Below, one piece after another: positions 28,639-39,779 of a stretch of DNA of 64,000 bases. The translations under genes were made by a program, and so were the position numbers. Position 1 is the stretch's first letter. The number at the start of each line of letters is the position of its first letter. Source of the DNA: Chrysemys picta bellii (taxonomy: Eukaryota > Chordata > Testudines > Emydidae); the NCBI RefSeq assembly GCF_011386835.1, contig NC_088792.1:60082081-60146080 (forward strand). Reading direction: 5' to 3'. The notes beneath the pieces were generated by a model. It ran no database searches, had not been told where the DNA came from, and worked only from the letters and a program-made list of their open reading frames with translations.

Positions 28639-30024
28639 TCACACTGTAGCCTGGCCAGCCATGAAACTGGTTTTTAAAGCTTCTCTGATGCACACCGCTT
28701 CATGGTGTGCTCTTCTAATCGCCCTGGTGTCTGGCTGCGCGTAATCAGCAGCCAGGCGATTTGCCTCAGCCTCCCACCCTGCCATAAAGGTCTCCCCCTT
28801 ACTTTCACAGAGATTGTGGAGCACACAGCAAGCAGAAATAACAATGGGGAGATTTCTTTGGCTGAGGTCAGAGCGAGTCAATAATGATCTCCAGCGGCCT
28901 TTTAAACGGCCAAATGCACATTCTACCACCATTCTGCACTTGCTTAGCCTGTAGTTAAACAGCTCCTGACTCCTGTCCAGGCTGCCTGTGTATGGCTTCA
29001 TGAGCCATGGCATTAAGGGGTAGGCTGGGTCCCCAAGAATAACTATGGGCATTTCAACATCCCCAACGGTTATTTTCTGGTCCGGAAAGTAAGTCCCTTG
29101 CTGCAGCCCTTTAAACAGAGTTGTGTTCCTGAAGACGCGAGCGTCATGAACCCTTCCCGCCCAGCCCGCATTGATGTTGGTGAAACGTCCCTTGTGATCC
29201 ACAAGTGCTTGCAGCACCATTGAAAAGTACCCCTTGCGGTTTATGTACTCGGTGGCTTGGTGCTCCGGTGCCAAGATAGGGATATGGGTTCCGTCTATCG
29301 CCCCACCACAGTTAGGGAATCCCATTGCAGCAAAGCCATCCACTATGGCCTGCACATTTCCCAGAGTCACAAACTTTCGTAGCAGCACCTGAGTGATTGC
29401 TTTGGCTACTTGCATCACAGCAGCCCCCACAGTAGATTTTCCCACTCCAAATTGATTCCCGACTGACCGGTAGCTGTCTGGCGTTGCAAGCTTCCACAGG
29501 GCTATCGCCACGCGCTTCTCAACTGTGAGGGCTGCTCTCATCTTGGTATTCTGGCGTTTCAAGGCAGGGGACAGCAAGTCACAAAGTTCCATGAAAGTGC
29601 CCTTACGCATGCGAAAGTTCCGCAGCCACTGGGAATCGTCCCAGACCTGCAACACTATGCGGTCCCACCAGTCTGTGCTTGTTTCCCTTGCCCAGAATCG
29701 GCGTTCCATGTTTAGAATCTGCCCCATTAACAACATGATCTCCAAAGCACCGGGGCCTGTGGTTTCACTGAATTCTGTATCCGTGTCCGTGTCCATGTCC
29801 TCATCATGCTTGTCGCTGCGCTGCCGCTGCCGCTGCCTCCTCTCCTCGTTTTTCTGGTCCTGGCTCAGCATAAACTCCACGAGAACGCGCGAGGTGTTTA
29901 CAATATTCATGAGTGCTGTCTTGACCTCAGCGGGCTCCATGCTTGCCGTGGTATGGAGTCTGCAGTGTTCACCCACCCAGGAAAAAAGGCGCGAAAATGG
30001 TTGTCTGCCGTCCGTTGCTTTCAT
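28639..30024 (-). CDS. PIF/Harbinger DDE transposase (HARBI1-like)
   Basis: Intact 461-codon frame. An N-terminal Arg/Gln- and Asp/Thr-rich region (60-85) is low complexity. A helix-turn-helix-like segment lies at 182-210 (SYRSVGNQFGVGKSTV). The DDE_Tnp_4 core follows: IDGTH (Asp244), VHDARVF (293-298), GDPAYPL (Asp332) and ECAFGRLKGRW (Glu368), the catalytic DDE of this superfamily. CCVLHN at 399-404 is the usual C-terminal box. It cuts and pastes the element at TWA sites together with the Myb-like partner. The start could be Met1 or Met29 (MEPAEV). No frameshift or stop, unlike most elements here. Confidence 0.93.
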   Translation of the reverse strand: MKATDGRQPFSRLFSWVGEHCRLHTTASMEPAEVKTALMNIVNTSRVLVEFMLSQDQKNEERRQRQRQRSDKHDEDMDTDTDTEFSETTGPGALEIMLLMGQILNMERRFWARETSTDWWDRIVLQVWDDSQWLRNFRMRKGTFMELCDLLSPALKRQNTKMRAALTVEKRVAIALWKLATPDSYRSVGNQFGVGKSTVGAAVMQVAKAITQVLLRKFVTLGNVQAIVDGFAAMGFPNCGGAIDGTHIPILAPEHQATEYINRKGYFSMVLQALVDHKGRFTNINAGWAGRVHDARVFRNTTLFKGLQQGTYFPDQKITVGDVEMPIVILGDPAYPLMPWLMKPYTGSLDRSQELFNYRLSKCRMVVECAFGRLKGRWRSLLTRSDLSQRNLPIVISACCVLHNLCESKGETFMAGWEAEANRLAADYAQPDTRAIRRAHHEAVCIREALKTSFMAGQATV

Positions 30025-30340
30025 GCAGGGAGGGAGGGAGGGAGGGAGGAAGTGAGGCTGTACCCAGAACCACCTGCGACGATGTTTTTTGTCCCATCAG
30101 GCACTGGGATCTTAACCCACAATCCCAATGGGCGCGGGAGACTGCGGGAACTATGGGATAGCTATGGAATTGCTACCCACAGTGCAACGGTGCAGAAATC
30201 GACGCTAGCCCCAGTACTTGGACGCACACCACCGAATTAATGTGCTAGTGTGGCCGCATTCATTTCGACTTTATACAACCTGTTTCTCAAATCCGAATTA
30301 TCTAAATTCGGATTAATCCCGTAGTGTAGACATACCCTAA

Positions 30341-31310
30341 ATCCCATTTTCATCATTTAATAAAAAGCAGCAAGAGATTAGCAGCTAGTATTAAATAAAA
30401 CTCCACTCTGACCCACCTCCTAAAGAAAACCCACAAACTTCTCACTGCCTTTTAATTCTTCAGCAGACAGTGAAAATATTTTAAAGTTGCCATAAATCAA
30501 GGAGACGTTTTTAGTCTAAATAAATGAGAGTGGTGCTTTCCTGAGAACTCCCCAGGCATCCACAATCCAGGAAATGTCCGAGATTCCTGAGGAAAGAGAA
30601 GAACTACAGTGGATGATATTCTGCAGTTTTGTAACTCCACATTTTGTTATTGTGAGGAAACCAATTATCAACTCAGAGTTCAATCTAAAAGTATTAATTC
30701 ATTTAGGACACTTTAATGCTGGCTCCTCCAGCCTGAGACATTCTGACTTTTGAAATATATTTAACTATTCACTTGTTTATTGTTCTAATTAGTAACTGGC
30801 AAATGGATTAAAAAACATCTTAACCCTGAATCAGATCATTAACTTTGTTACCAAAAAAAAACCCAAAAAACAAAACAACATCACAAATATTTTGACATTA
30901 TTTTTACTCAATAATAAAATTGCAGGGGGAGTTACAAGACAGAATTAATCACCGGTTGTTCTTTTATGGCTAAATTAAATTGTGATTTCCTCATGTCAGT
31001 GACCTCTCTATACAGATTTTCTTCTCCAGTCTTCAGAGAAAAGAAAGACTCTTTAGGGACACAGAGGCTAATGCACCCTCCAGGCTTAGCATCTCCAGAG
31101 AAACTTCATCATCTGGTGAGAAAGAGTCCACCTCCCTCGAACCCCCATGGAAATACCCAGCATGCAAACCAGTATTTGGGTTGTGTAGAGAATGGGAGGT
31201 TTTAAGATGAAATGATTTGGCAGGCATGATGAGGAGTTTTTTAATGAGTCAATGTGATGGGAAGGAGTTATTAGTCATATCTATTACACCTGTGCCATAA
31301 TTAATTAATA
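30341..31310. other. Intergenic, nothing recognised
   Basis: AT-rich, about 970 bp between the Harbinger and a fold-back arm. No repeat boundary or coding homology recognised. Confidence 0.6.
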
Positions 31311-31395
31311 GACAAGGTGGGTGAGGTAATATCTTTTATTGGACCAACTTCTGTTGGTGAAAGAGACAAACTTATGAGATACACAGGGTTATTCT
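31311..31395. repeat. Single arm of TTGGTCCAATA fold-back repeat
   Basis: GACAAGGTGGGTGAGGTAAT followed by ATTGGACCAACTTCTGTTGG, as in the left arms of 5117-5270 and 17647-17823. The right arm is absent. Confidence 0.8.
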
Positions 31396-31451
31396 TCAAT
31401 ACTGCAAACAATAGTTAGCTAATTGCTTCTCAGGCAGAAGAAAAGAACTAA

Positions 31452-31731
31452 GGGTAGGTCTACACTAGCCGCCTGAATAGGCGGGTAGAAATCGACCTCT
31501 CGGAGATCGATTTATCGCGTCCAATCGATCCCCGAATCGACGCTCTTACTCCACCAGCGGAGGTGGGAGTAAGCGCCATCGACGGGAAGCCGCAGAGGTC
31601 GATTTTGCCGCCGTCCCACAGCATGGTAAGTCGGCTGCGATACGTCGAATTCAGCTACGCTATTCATGTAGCTGAATTTGTTTATCTTAAATCGACACAC
31701 ACACACCCCGCCCTGTAGTGAAGACCTGCCC
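31452..31731. mobile_element. Harbinger-type MITE, 280 bp, intact
   Basis: TAA flanks at 31449-31451 and 31732-31734. Inverted termini GGGTAGGTCTACACT and, from the right, GGGCAGGTCTTCACT. The body is GC-rich with repeated ATCGA/TCGAC words. No coding capacity. The termini resemble those of the autonomous element at 25850-30337, a plausible transposase source 1.1 kb away. Confidence 0.88.
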
Positions 31732-31734
31732 TAA

Positions 31735-34015
31735 GAGGCAGTAAGTGATGCTTAATGGACACCTGGCCCTCATAAAAGAGGGAGAAAGTTCACTGTGAAG
31801 GGAAGAACCACAGAGAAAAGAGGGACTCCTGTAAAGGAATTGGGTGTGTAGGAAAGCCACAAATCTCAGAAAGTCTCCTCTGGTATTGGAGGAAGGCGAC
31901 TGAAGACAGAGTCCAGAAAAGGGTAGATTTGTTGAGAAACTTTGGATGCTGGTCTGAGTTTGTGTTGCCCTGAAAGGAATTGGACTTAGACGCTTCTCAG
32001 TGGGAGGCTGAATTGTGTACAGACAGAAGACCTGCAGGAGGCTCTAGAGGCTAATATTCCTGAAACATCCCACCCTGACACAAGGGGGTACCCTAATGGT
32101 GTGCCATAAGTTTGCTTCTGACAGTCTTGGCTCCAGATTGTTACAGCTGTGGAATGGACAATAATCTAATGAGATGCAGGGAATTCAGGGACACCCCAAA
32201 AATCTCTGGGATCTTACATCCTGTGATGCAAATATTGGGTGCACTGGTGGGATCAAAATCTGCCTTGTGTTATACCTATCTGCCTTCCTGGGAGCATGTT
32301 TGGCATAAATAAAAAGAAAAACGTTTGAACAAAAGCATTAAAGCATTTTCATTCCAGTAATAAAAAGTGGATGACTCATTAGAAAATAATGAGAGAACAA
32401 GGAGGACAGGACTAGTAGCAAGAAGTTAATGGTAGTAGCATTTTCTATTTCTGCAAGCCCCCTGCCCTGTACCCCAGGACAGAGGAAAGTGTGCGTTTTG
32501 AAATGAGCTGGTCAGAGCAATTCAGCCAGAAATTAAAGTAGCTATCAATCTTTTGTTAGAAATATCAGCTCCCTCTATTGAAGGATATGCTGTTTCTCCA
32601 CACAATTAGATGAATTTCCCATCTGATTACTGACACAGCTGTGACAGAGGGTATTGCTAATAGCTTTGTTCAGTGGCCTTGCCAAATTCTCTGTGCTAAA
32701 TGTGGCTCTCAGTTACATACATGTAACCTTATTGGCCTCAGTGGGTGCAAGTAGAAATCTGCCCAGTATGCCCCAGTGAAGGCTACCTTGGCTCATTTAT
32801 AATTGAGGTATTGGAGTGTGCCCATACTATGATAAGTGACTCTAACATTGACAATGTGGGGACTATTGTTTTTCAGGAATATCAAATCACAAGTTTACAA
32901 TTAAGGTGTTTTTTCTAGCTACCAGCTTCACAAATTTATTTTTGGCACCATCTGAAATATGGGACTCAGTTAACAATTCTGTAGGTTGTGAATAACCCTG
33001 AAGACAGTCCAGCTCACATTCCTAATGTTGTATTGGGTAGCTCTGTTACAGTAAGAGTAGCTATTTCTATAGGGGCCAGATCTGTAGAGTAAAAATGGGG
33101 CCGTTTATATAGTCACTTTTCTGAGCACAACCCTGCTGTAGTGTTTGCAAGAAATGTGTAAGCAACTTGGCATTACATACACAACAGTGAACTCTAATGG
33201 TTCAAGTAGGTATCCTGCACTTGTTTTTTCTATTTAAAATGTCTAGAGTAATAGGTGTATTATCAATAACATGAATGTGTTTAGCAGTCTGTCTTTAACT
33301 AGCAGTCTGTCAAATAATAGTATTTAACAACTTAAAGTAGAATATAGCCCTGGAAATAATCCCTGCAGACCAGCAAGATCCAGACATAAGTGCAAGCTGT
33401 CTGAAAACTTCTATAGGAAGGAGCTGAACTTATGGTCTTAAAGATGCAGGCTCTATTTTCACTATAGATTCACTGATTCCAAGGTCAGAGGGAACCACTG
33501 TGATCATTTATTGTGACATCCTGTATAAAACAGTCTATAGACCCCCCGAAAATTATTTCTGTTGAGCTAGAATCTATCTTTTTAGGTGAAACTAATATAC
33601 CACAAGCAGTTTATATTCTTGCAATTCATCTGTTTTGGAGAAAGTTGGCTAGAATCTCCCCCTTTCCTCCCCCCATCTTTGTTGGTTGGTTTAAACACTT
33701 AATGAAATCAGCTAATCCAAGAAGAGGAGTAAGGACAAACCATTACATCCTTTTTTTCCTATCTCTCTGGGAATCTCTGGTATTCCAAGGCCATATAGAG
33801 TGAGAAGGCTAATGTGATAGGGTAGCTCATCCTCGTAAGACTGATAGGACGTGGGGTCAGTCTACCTCTGTTCTAAGATTTTTGGAGGTCTTATGGATGC
33901 AAGGACTTAGGAAACAGGAGCTACTGGTGAAGGGATGCAGTTCCAGGAATAAGTTTTATTTTGGGATAAACTCAGGCTCTGCTCCATGCTGATGATGGGT
34001 TCTGCTCAATAATGA
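31735..34015. other. Intergenic, old repeat piece only
   Basis: At 33473-33545 a dispersed repeat begins (ATTCCAAGGTCAGAGGGAAC...GTGACATCCTGTATAA), related to 55280-55480. The rest is unrecognised. No gene seen. Confidence 0.55.
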
Positions 34016-35016
34016 TCCAATGCAGTGCGGACCGACACATGTTCATTTCCATCATCTGAGTCAGATGCCACCAGCAGAAAGTTGATTTTCTTTTTTGATG
34101 GTTCAGGTTCTATAGTTTCCACATCAGAGTGTTGCTCTTTTAAGATTTCTGAAGGCACGGTCCACACCTCATCCCTCAGATTTTGGAAGGCACTTCAGAT
34201 TCTTAAACATTTGGGTCGAGTGCTGGAGCTATTTTTAGAAATCTTACATTGGTACCTTCTTTGTGTTTTGTCAAATCTGCAGTGAAAGTGTTCTTAAAAT
34301 CAACAACATGTGTTGGGTCATCATCTGAGACTGCTATAACATGAAATATAGGCAGAATATGGGTAAAACAGAGCAGGGGACATACAATTCCTCCCCAAGG
34401 AGTTCAGTCATAAATTTAATTAACATGTTTTTGTAACGTGTCGCCAGCATGGAAGCATGTCCTCTGGATCGGTGGCCGAAGCATGAAGGGACATATGAAT
34501 GTTTAGAATATCTGGTATGTAAATACCTTGCAATGGTGGCTACAAAAGTGCTGTGAAAATTCCTGTTCTCACTTTCAGGTGACATTGTAAACAAGAAGTA
34601 GGCAGCATTATCTCCTGCAAATGTAAACAGACTTGTTTGTCTGAGCGATTGGCTGAACAAGAAGTAGGACTGAGTGGACTTGGAGGCTCTAAAGTTTTAC
34701 ATTGTTTTGTTTTTTAATGAATTTATTTTTTGTACATAATTCTATTTTTATAAGGTCAACTTTCATGACAAAGAGATTGCACTACAGTACTTGTATAAGG
34801 TGAAATGAAAAATACCATTTATTTTGTTTTTTTAACCATGCAAATATTTGTCATCAAGAATATAAAGTGAGCACTGTACACTTTGTATTCTGTGTTGCAA
34901 TTGAAATGAATACATTTGAAAATGTAGAAAACATCCAAAAATATTTAAGTAAATAGTATTCTATTGTTTAACAGCACGATTAATGATGATTAATTTTTAA
35001 TTGCTTGACAGCCCTA
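34016..35016 (+). mobile_element. Decayed hAT DNA transposon, 3' part
   Basis: Contains a broken hAT transposase C-terminal domain (34440-34668) and ends in AATTGCTTGACAGCCCTA, a hAT-like terminus. The left boundary is not defined, and a left terminus was not found. Confidence 0.65.
34440..34668 (+). pseudogene. hAT transposase C-terminal dimerisation domain, broken
   Basis: One frame reads ACPLDRWPKHEGTYECLEYL, then ...YLAM.ATKV, FLFSLSGDIVNKK, a stop, and ALSPANVNRLVCLSDWLNKK before a final stop. The order ATKVxxxxLFSxxGDIVxKKRAALSPxNVxxLVxLxxW is the hATC domain. At least two internal in-frame stops show it is dead. Confidence 0.78.
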
Positions 35017-35111
35017 ATAAAAATGAGAGAGAAAAAGAGATAATATACATATTATTCTAAACTATCTTCAGCTGAAAAAATTGCTTCCCCTCCCCCCCGA
35101 GACATTAATTA

Positions 35112-35270
35112 ATCAATGATGGCATTGGAGACAAATTCACTCAGCTATTTCAAAACATGTCAATGTTCGCAGTAGGCACAGTGATTGGCTTTGTGAAGGG
35201 ATGGATATTTACACTTGTGATCCTATCCACAAACCCACTCTTAGTACTATCAGCAGCATTTTGTTCTAAG
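35112..35270 (+). pseudogene. ABCB pseudogene exon: TMD1, INDGIGDK segment
   Basis: 53 codons starting INDGIGDKFTQLFQNM and ending LSAAFCSK before GTAGGC. They align with the ABCB1 TMD1 exon INEGIGDKIGMFFQS...GLSAAVWAK. Just upstream the frame meets TAA (35106-35108). GACATTAAT at 35101-35109 would give the expected DIN in another frame, which suggests a one-base deletion at about 35110. This belongs to the first half of a second, same-strand ABCB copy. Confidence 0.85.
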
Positions 35271-36440
35271 GTAGGCAAGATTTTAAAGATTAATATGTAA
35301 CAAAAGGCAATTTCATGGAAAATGTTTATGCTAAATACTTGCCAAAATTACAGTTACCGAAAAGCTCAGATTTCCACTAGTGAAATCCTGTATCTTATTC
35401 TTATTTGTGAATAAATGTACATTTTGATCTCTAAATTACCAAATTACATTTTAAGTATTAACTTTCCTTTAGTAGGAGTTTAAGAGCTGTTCACAATTGC
35501 TAAGAGCATGGTTCATGAAAAGAAAATAAACTAAAAGAAAAATGCCTGATTTAAAAAAAATAGTTTCTTTGCACAGATAGACAGGTACATAGATATATTT
35601 AGGCCAATTCAAATTGTTTTATCTTTAAAAATGGAGAAACTTTCTAATATTAATTAATATTAGACAATCTCTTCATTTTAACAAGTAAATTATCCAGATA
35701 AACATTGTGTTGTCTTTATTAATAACAAAAAAGCTGCCACTAGGCTCATCAGAAGATGATAGGAAAGAGAACTATTCTCCTAGCAAATCTAGTAGGTTTT
35801 ATTCATATGTTAGAGTGGTAAATGAAAACTCTGATACAATAAGCAGCTAACACATGTTCAGTGCCATTTGTTTACTCTAAATACATGTCATACTTTGGAT
35901 GGCTTTGAATCACATACAATATGGGTAACAATGTCAGATTTCAATGATTAACATGACTACAGAAGTTTAGACAAGAGATTCAAACACAGGATAGCTATTG
36001 ATCACATGTACAGAGCACATCATGTATGAAACGCACATTCTGATAATGCTACAGCGGGTTTAATGTGCTTAAACCCAGTTAAATTTCAGAGTAAAAAAAA
36101 AGAGAGTCTCAAATCCATCCAATCGGGTCCTTATTGAAGGCAGTGCTGGAATCTAGATGCATAAAGACATAACAAAATGGCTTGAGATGATGGAATTGTT
36201 AGCAGTAGCACAGAAATAAATAAAGATGGGTCTTAAGACCACATGATTTACTGTTGAGTCAATCACTCAGGCCTGATCCTGCATTAGGATATGAACCCAT
36301 ATCCTCTTTGAAGGGTGTAACCTATGGCAGGATAGATCCCTAAAAAAGCTCAGGAAATCAATAGGTCTGACTCCCAATAGTTAATGTCTTTTTTAATTTA
36401 TGACTTTGTCTGCAGCCACAATGACTAACCTATATTTCAG
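35271..36440. other. Former ABCB intron; expected next exon missing
   Basis: In ABCB1-type genes an exon encoding KELxAYAKAGAVAEEVLxxIRTVxAFGGQ follows here. I find no trace of it between 35271 and 36637, so it is deleted or beyond recognition. Confidence 0.6.
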
Positions 36441-36613
36441 AGTAGCAGCCGTGTTAGTCTGTATCCGCAAAAAGAAGAACAGGAGTACTTGTGGCACCTT
36501 AGAGACAAATTCGAAGAGATGCATCCGAAGAAGTGGGCTGTAGTCCACGAAAGCTTATGCTCTAATAAATTTGTTAGTCTCTAAGGTGCCACAAGTACTC
36601 CTGTTCTTCTTTT
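36440..36613. repeat. Fold-back repeat with perfect 37-bp arms
   Basis: Arms 36470-36506 and 36577-36613 are perfect inverted copies (AGGAGTACTTGTGGCACCTT in the left). The 70-bp loop contains CCACGAAAGCTTATGCTC. The preceding GTGTTAGTCTGTATCCGCAA links it to the GACTAACACGGCTAC tails at 9,975 and 23,720. It inserted just upstream of the pseudogene exon at 36638. Confidence 0.85.
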
Positions 36614-36637
36614 AACCTATATTTGTCTTTCTAACAG

Positions 36638-36815
36638 ATATACAAGTAAACTAGGAGAAGCAAAAAACCTTGGTATAAAAAAGGCTATTGCTTCTAAGCT
36701 GTATCTTGGTTTTTTGTACCTAATTATTAATGGATGCTACGGGCTTGGGTTTTAGTATGGAACTACCTTAATTCTTGATGAGAATACTGGCTATTCAGTT
36801 GGGACTGTCCTGGCT
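36638..36815 (+). pseudogene. ABCB pseudogene exon: TMD1 helices 5-6 with premature TAG
   Basis: Acceptor AACAG at 36633-36637, donor GT at 36816-36817. It reads KLGEAKNLGIKKAIAS...LGF, then TAG (36753-36755), then YGTTLIL and SVGTVLA. Relatives have a Trp codon (ALAFWYGTTLV) at the TAG, so a TGG-to-TAG change makes a nonsense mutation. Confidence 0.9.
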
Positions 36816-38370
36816 GTAAGTGTCATATTTTTACATCAATGTCTTTCTACAAACTAACTTCATTGTGAAGGTGATGTTGAGTATATGATATGTTGGCTAT
36901 AGGCAGGGACAAGAGATATCATATCTATGGAGAATCCACAACTGCTCAGGCGCTGGGTTCTTTCTATAACTTCCTGCAGAGTTGGTTGTGTTCTGTAAAA
37001 TATAAGTTAAAATTAAGTTCCTTGCCCTTTTGGTTGTGAAGTTGTGTTTGGATACCAGGGTAGTGGGCACTAATATAAGAATTTAGATAGGCAGAAGAGA
37101 ATCTTCACTACATAACTGGTTTGCTGTTGTCTTTTTAATGTAACAATAAAGCAGATGTAAAATTTTCATTCTTCTCATGAAGTGTTCACTCTGAGATCAA
37201 ATAAAGATGACTTAAATCCACCTGGTTTTTCACTTCACAGCCATAGCTGTTTCAGCTAACGTGCTTATCTAATAGAGTGAGGCAAATAGTGATTTCTTTC
37301 ATGATATTAATTTGAATTTATATAAAAATTTGTCTCCACCATATTTGCGTCTCTTCTGTGTTTGTTTTCCATGAACATTCATGCAGTTTGTTTTACCAGC
37401 ACAAATGTGCATAGAAGATTAATGTTAAATTTACTTTCCAAAAGCATTCACACCAGACACAAGGATTATTATAATTGCACTCAGAGAACAGCAACAATAC
37501 CATGCGACAATATGACCAATCACAACTAAATAGCAGTAAATGAAGTTAATTGAAAACGTAATCAGATAATTTAAAATAACTAACAAATTAGAGAAAATCA
37601 TAATCTGCTCATGGATTTTCCACAACCAGAAGAGGAGGTGAAATTTACCTAATAGATTCTTCCTCACAAATGACTGGTAGGTAGAGTGGCTGTATGTACT
37701 ACTCACATCTTGTGTTTCTATTCATTTGAAGGATATTCTATAGAATAAAGTTAAAAGTTTGACTATGTGGAGTCTTTAATTGTTTGGAAAATTGGAACTC
37801 TATTTACTGCTTGCCTTAAAACTCAGAGTAATAGTGAGGTTTATGGTGTAGTCAGCTAAAGATATGTTGGACTTTCACAGTGGGTTTGCAGGTTTTCTGT
37901 AAAACTTTATCTAGCAGTGGTAAAGGCCATTCACTTTAATGAGCCAATAAATATTTTTGAATGACCTTTTTTTTAAATAATATTTGGTGTTAAAATATAC
38001 TACAATAGAGGCAAGTAGAATAGAAAACAAAAATAGTCATTTTCTTTCTGTCTTATGTAGAGATTCCATAGAATTTTGCCAAAAATCCTTCTCAGTTTCT
38101 GTTGTTCCAGACTATAAGGTATTGTGCTGGCATTCCAAGTTTTAAACTTAATTCTTTTGATTCTTAAGGAATGTCTTGTGAATGACACAGCAATCATGGG
38201 GCTGATCCTGCGGTCTTTTCTGAGGCATAGCTCCAATGGTCATAAATGGGAGTGTTGCCTAAATCAAGGCTATAGGACCAGTCTTTAATTTTGGATTTGT
38301 TTTCAGTGTGGGTTTCATCTTCTTCCTCCTCTAGGTTTTCTTCTGTGTAACTTTTAGTAGTTATTGCCTG
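36816..38370. other. Former ABCB intron, nothing recognised
   Basis: About 1.55 kb of AT-rich sequence. Open frames here have no recognisable homology. Confidence 0.6.
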
Positions 38371-38448
38371 GGCACAGCAGCACCACACTTTGAAACTTTC
38401 TCTATTGCTAGAGGAGCTGCCTTTAAACTTTTCAAGATAATTGATCAG
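38371..38448 (+). pseudogene. ABCB pseudogene exon fragment: before NBD1
   Basis: GTAAPHFETFSIARGAAFKL then FKIIDQ before donor GT (38449-38450). It matches the 3' part of the ABCB1 exon ...GQASPSIEAFANARGAAxxIFxIID. The 5' part (VFFSVLIGAFSV) is not recognisable. Confidence 0.82.
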
Positions 38449-38870
38449 GTACGGATCCTTCTACCCTGCCCTCATAACTGGGCTATTATCTTGTATGAGA
38501 GCACTAACGATGCCAATAGAACAATAAAGTAGTAATAAGCAAAAAGTCATGGTAATTTCCATTGAAAAATAAAGGAGGAAAAAATTAGTGTTTGCCAAAT
38601 GGAAAAAGACCAAACTGGCTTAGAAAGAACCATTATGTTCAGGCTCTTAAAAGGAAATTACAAACAATAGAATGCAGTGACCAAAGCAAAGTAACTATGG
38701 CAGCTAGCCTTAGACTGCAAACTACCCAATGCTAAAACGGGTGTGGTGTGGAAGATGTTTTAAACTGTAGAATAAAAATATGAAATATTCAGGCTATAAT
38801 GATATCTCCCTCTCTCAACTGTGCATTTGTAAATTATTTGCTTAAATTTTACTTTTTTTCCACTCCCCAG

Positions 38871-38989
38871 AAATCCACTATAGATAGTTTTTCTTCAGAT
38901 GGACACAAACTCGATCACATAAAGAGAACACTTGACTTTAATAATGTACAGTTCAGTTATCCTTCAAAACCAGGAGAAACACCTATTCT
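38871..38989 (+). pseudogene. ABCB pseudogene exon: NBD1 N-terminal strand
   Basis: Acceptor CACTCCCCAG at 38861-38870. It encodes STIDSFSSDGHKLDHIKRTL, then DFNNVQFSYPSKPGE, matching P.IDS.S..GHKPDNIKGNLEF.NVHFSYPSR. The A-loop Tyr is kept. The donor after CCTATTCT is weak (GTGCTG), a further sign of decay. Confidence 0.85.
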
Positions 38990-39596
38990 GTGCTGTGTTG
39001 TAGTCACTGTGACTACAACTTGAAACATGGCATGTTACTTGTGTATTATTTTAAAAGAATTGTGTGCTTTAGAGGACAGGATGGAAGCATGGCAGATTGG
39101 AGTCAGGTGGTTGATTTGAATTCCATGTGTAGAGAGGAAACATAAAAGAAAGCAAGGGAGGTCTAGGTTGTTAGAAACCTATGTTAGAAAGCATGGAGAA
39201 GAGTGTTGGAGAAGAATGTAAAAAGGGGTTGTCAGCCAATGGAATGTTTGAGCTGAGTGAGGCAAGAAAGGTGTGGCCTCTAAAAAAGACAAGAGAAGAG
39301 AGATTGGAAGGAGCAAAGTTATGCAGGGTCCTGAAGGTGAGCCCAAGGGCTTGACTGTGATGCAGGAGGTGTGCAGGAGCCAATGGCAGGACTTCAAGAG
39401 GGACTGAATGTGGTCAGAATCATGAGAGTAGATGACTTTTTGCTGCAGAACACTGGACAAATTAGAGTATGTGAGGTGTCAGGAAGGGCAGGTTCCAGTG
39501 GTTGAGGTATGAGACAAGATCAGAGCCAGAATTTGCAATGGGAATGAGTGGGTTTTGAAATGTAGCAGGGATAAATCTGGCAGGATTTAGTGACAG

Positions 39597-39719
39597 TAGG
39601 GTGACCAGATGTCCCGATTTTATAGGGACAGTCCCGATTTTGGAGGCTTTTTCTTATATAGGCACCTATTACCCACCACCCCCATCCCAATTTTTCACAC
39701 TTGCCCTCTGGTCACCCTA
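39597..39719. mobile_element. Non-autonomous hAT-like element (GGGTGACCAG family), copy 2
   Basis: Perfect 8-bp target-site duplication AGTGACAG (39589-39596 and 39720-39727). Inverted termini TAGGGTGACCAGA at both ends. 123 bp, non-coding, inserted in the intron before the Walker A exon of the pseudogene. Same family as 11835-11956. Confidence 0.92.
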
Positions 39720-39779
39720 AGTGACAGAATCTCGTTAATTTGAGATTGTTCTACATTTTATTTTTTTAACTACCACAAG

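Larger units (their letters stand above)
25850..30337. mobile_element. Autonomous PIF/Harbinger transposon, structurally intact
   Basis: Element of 4,488 bp flanked by TAA on both sides (25847-25849 and 30338-30340), the 3-bp target site of this superfamily. Termini are inverted: left GGCCTGGTCTACACTACG, right (reverse complement) GGGTATGTCTACACTACG, followed on both sides by TTAAT..CGGAT words. Subterminal GCTATCCCACAGTGCA (left) and ACCCACAGTGCA (right) also repeat. It carries the two canonical genes: a Myb/SANT-like protein (+) and a DDE transposase (-), convergently transcribed. Both frames are uninterrupted, so the insertion appears young. Confidence 0.93.
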
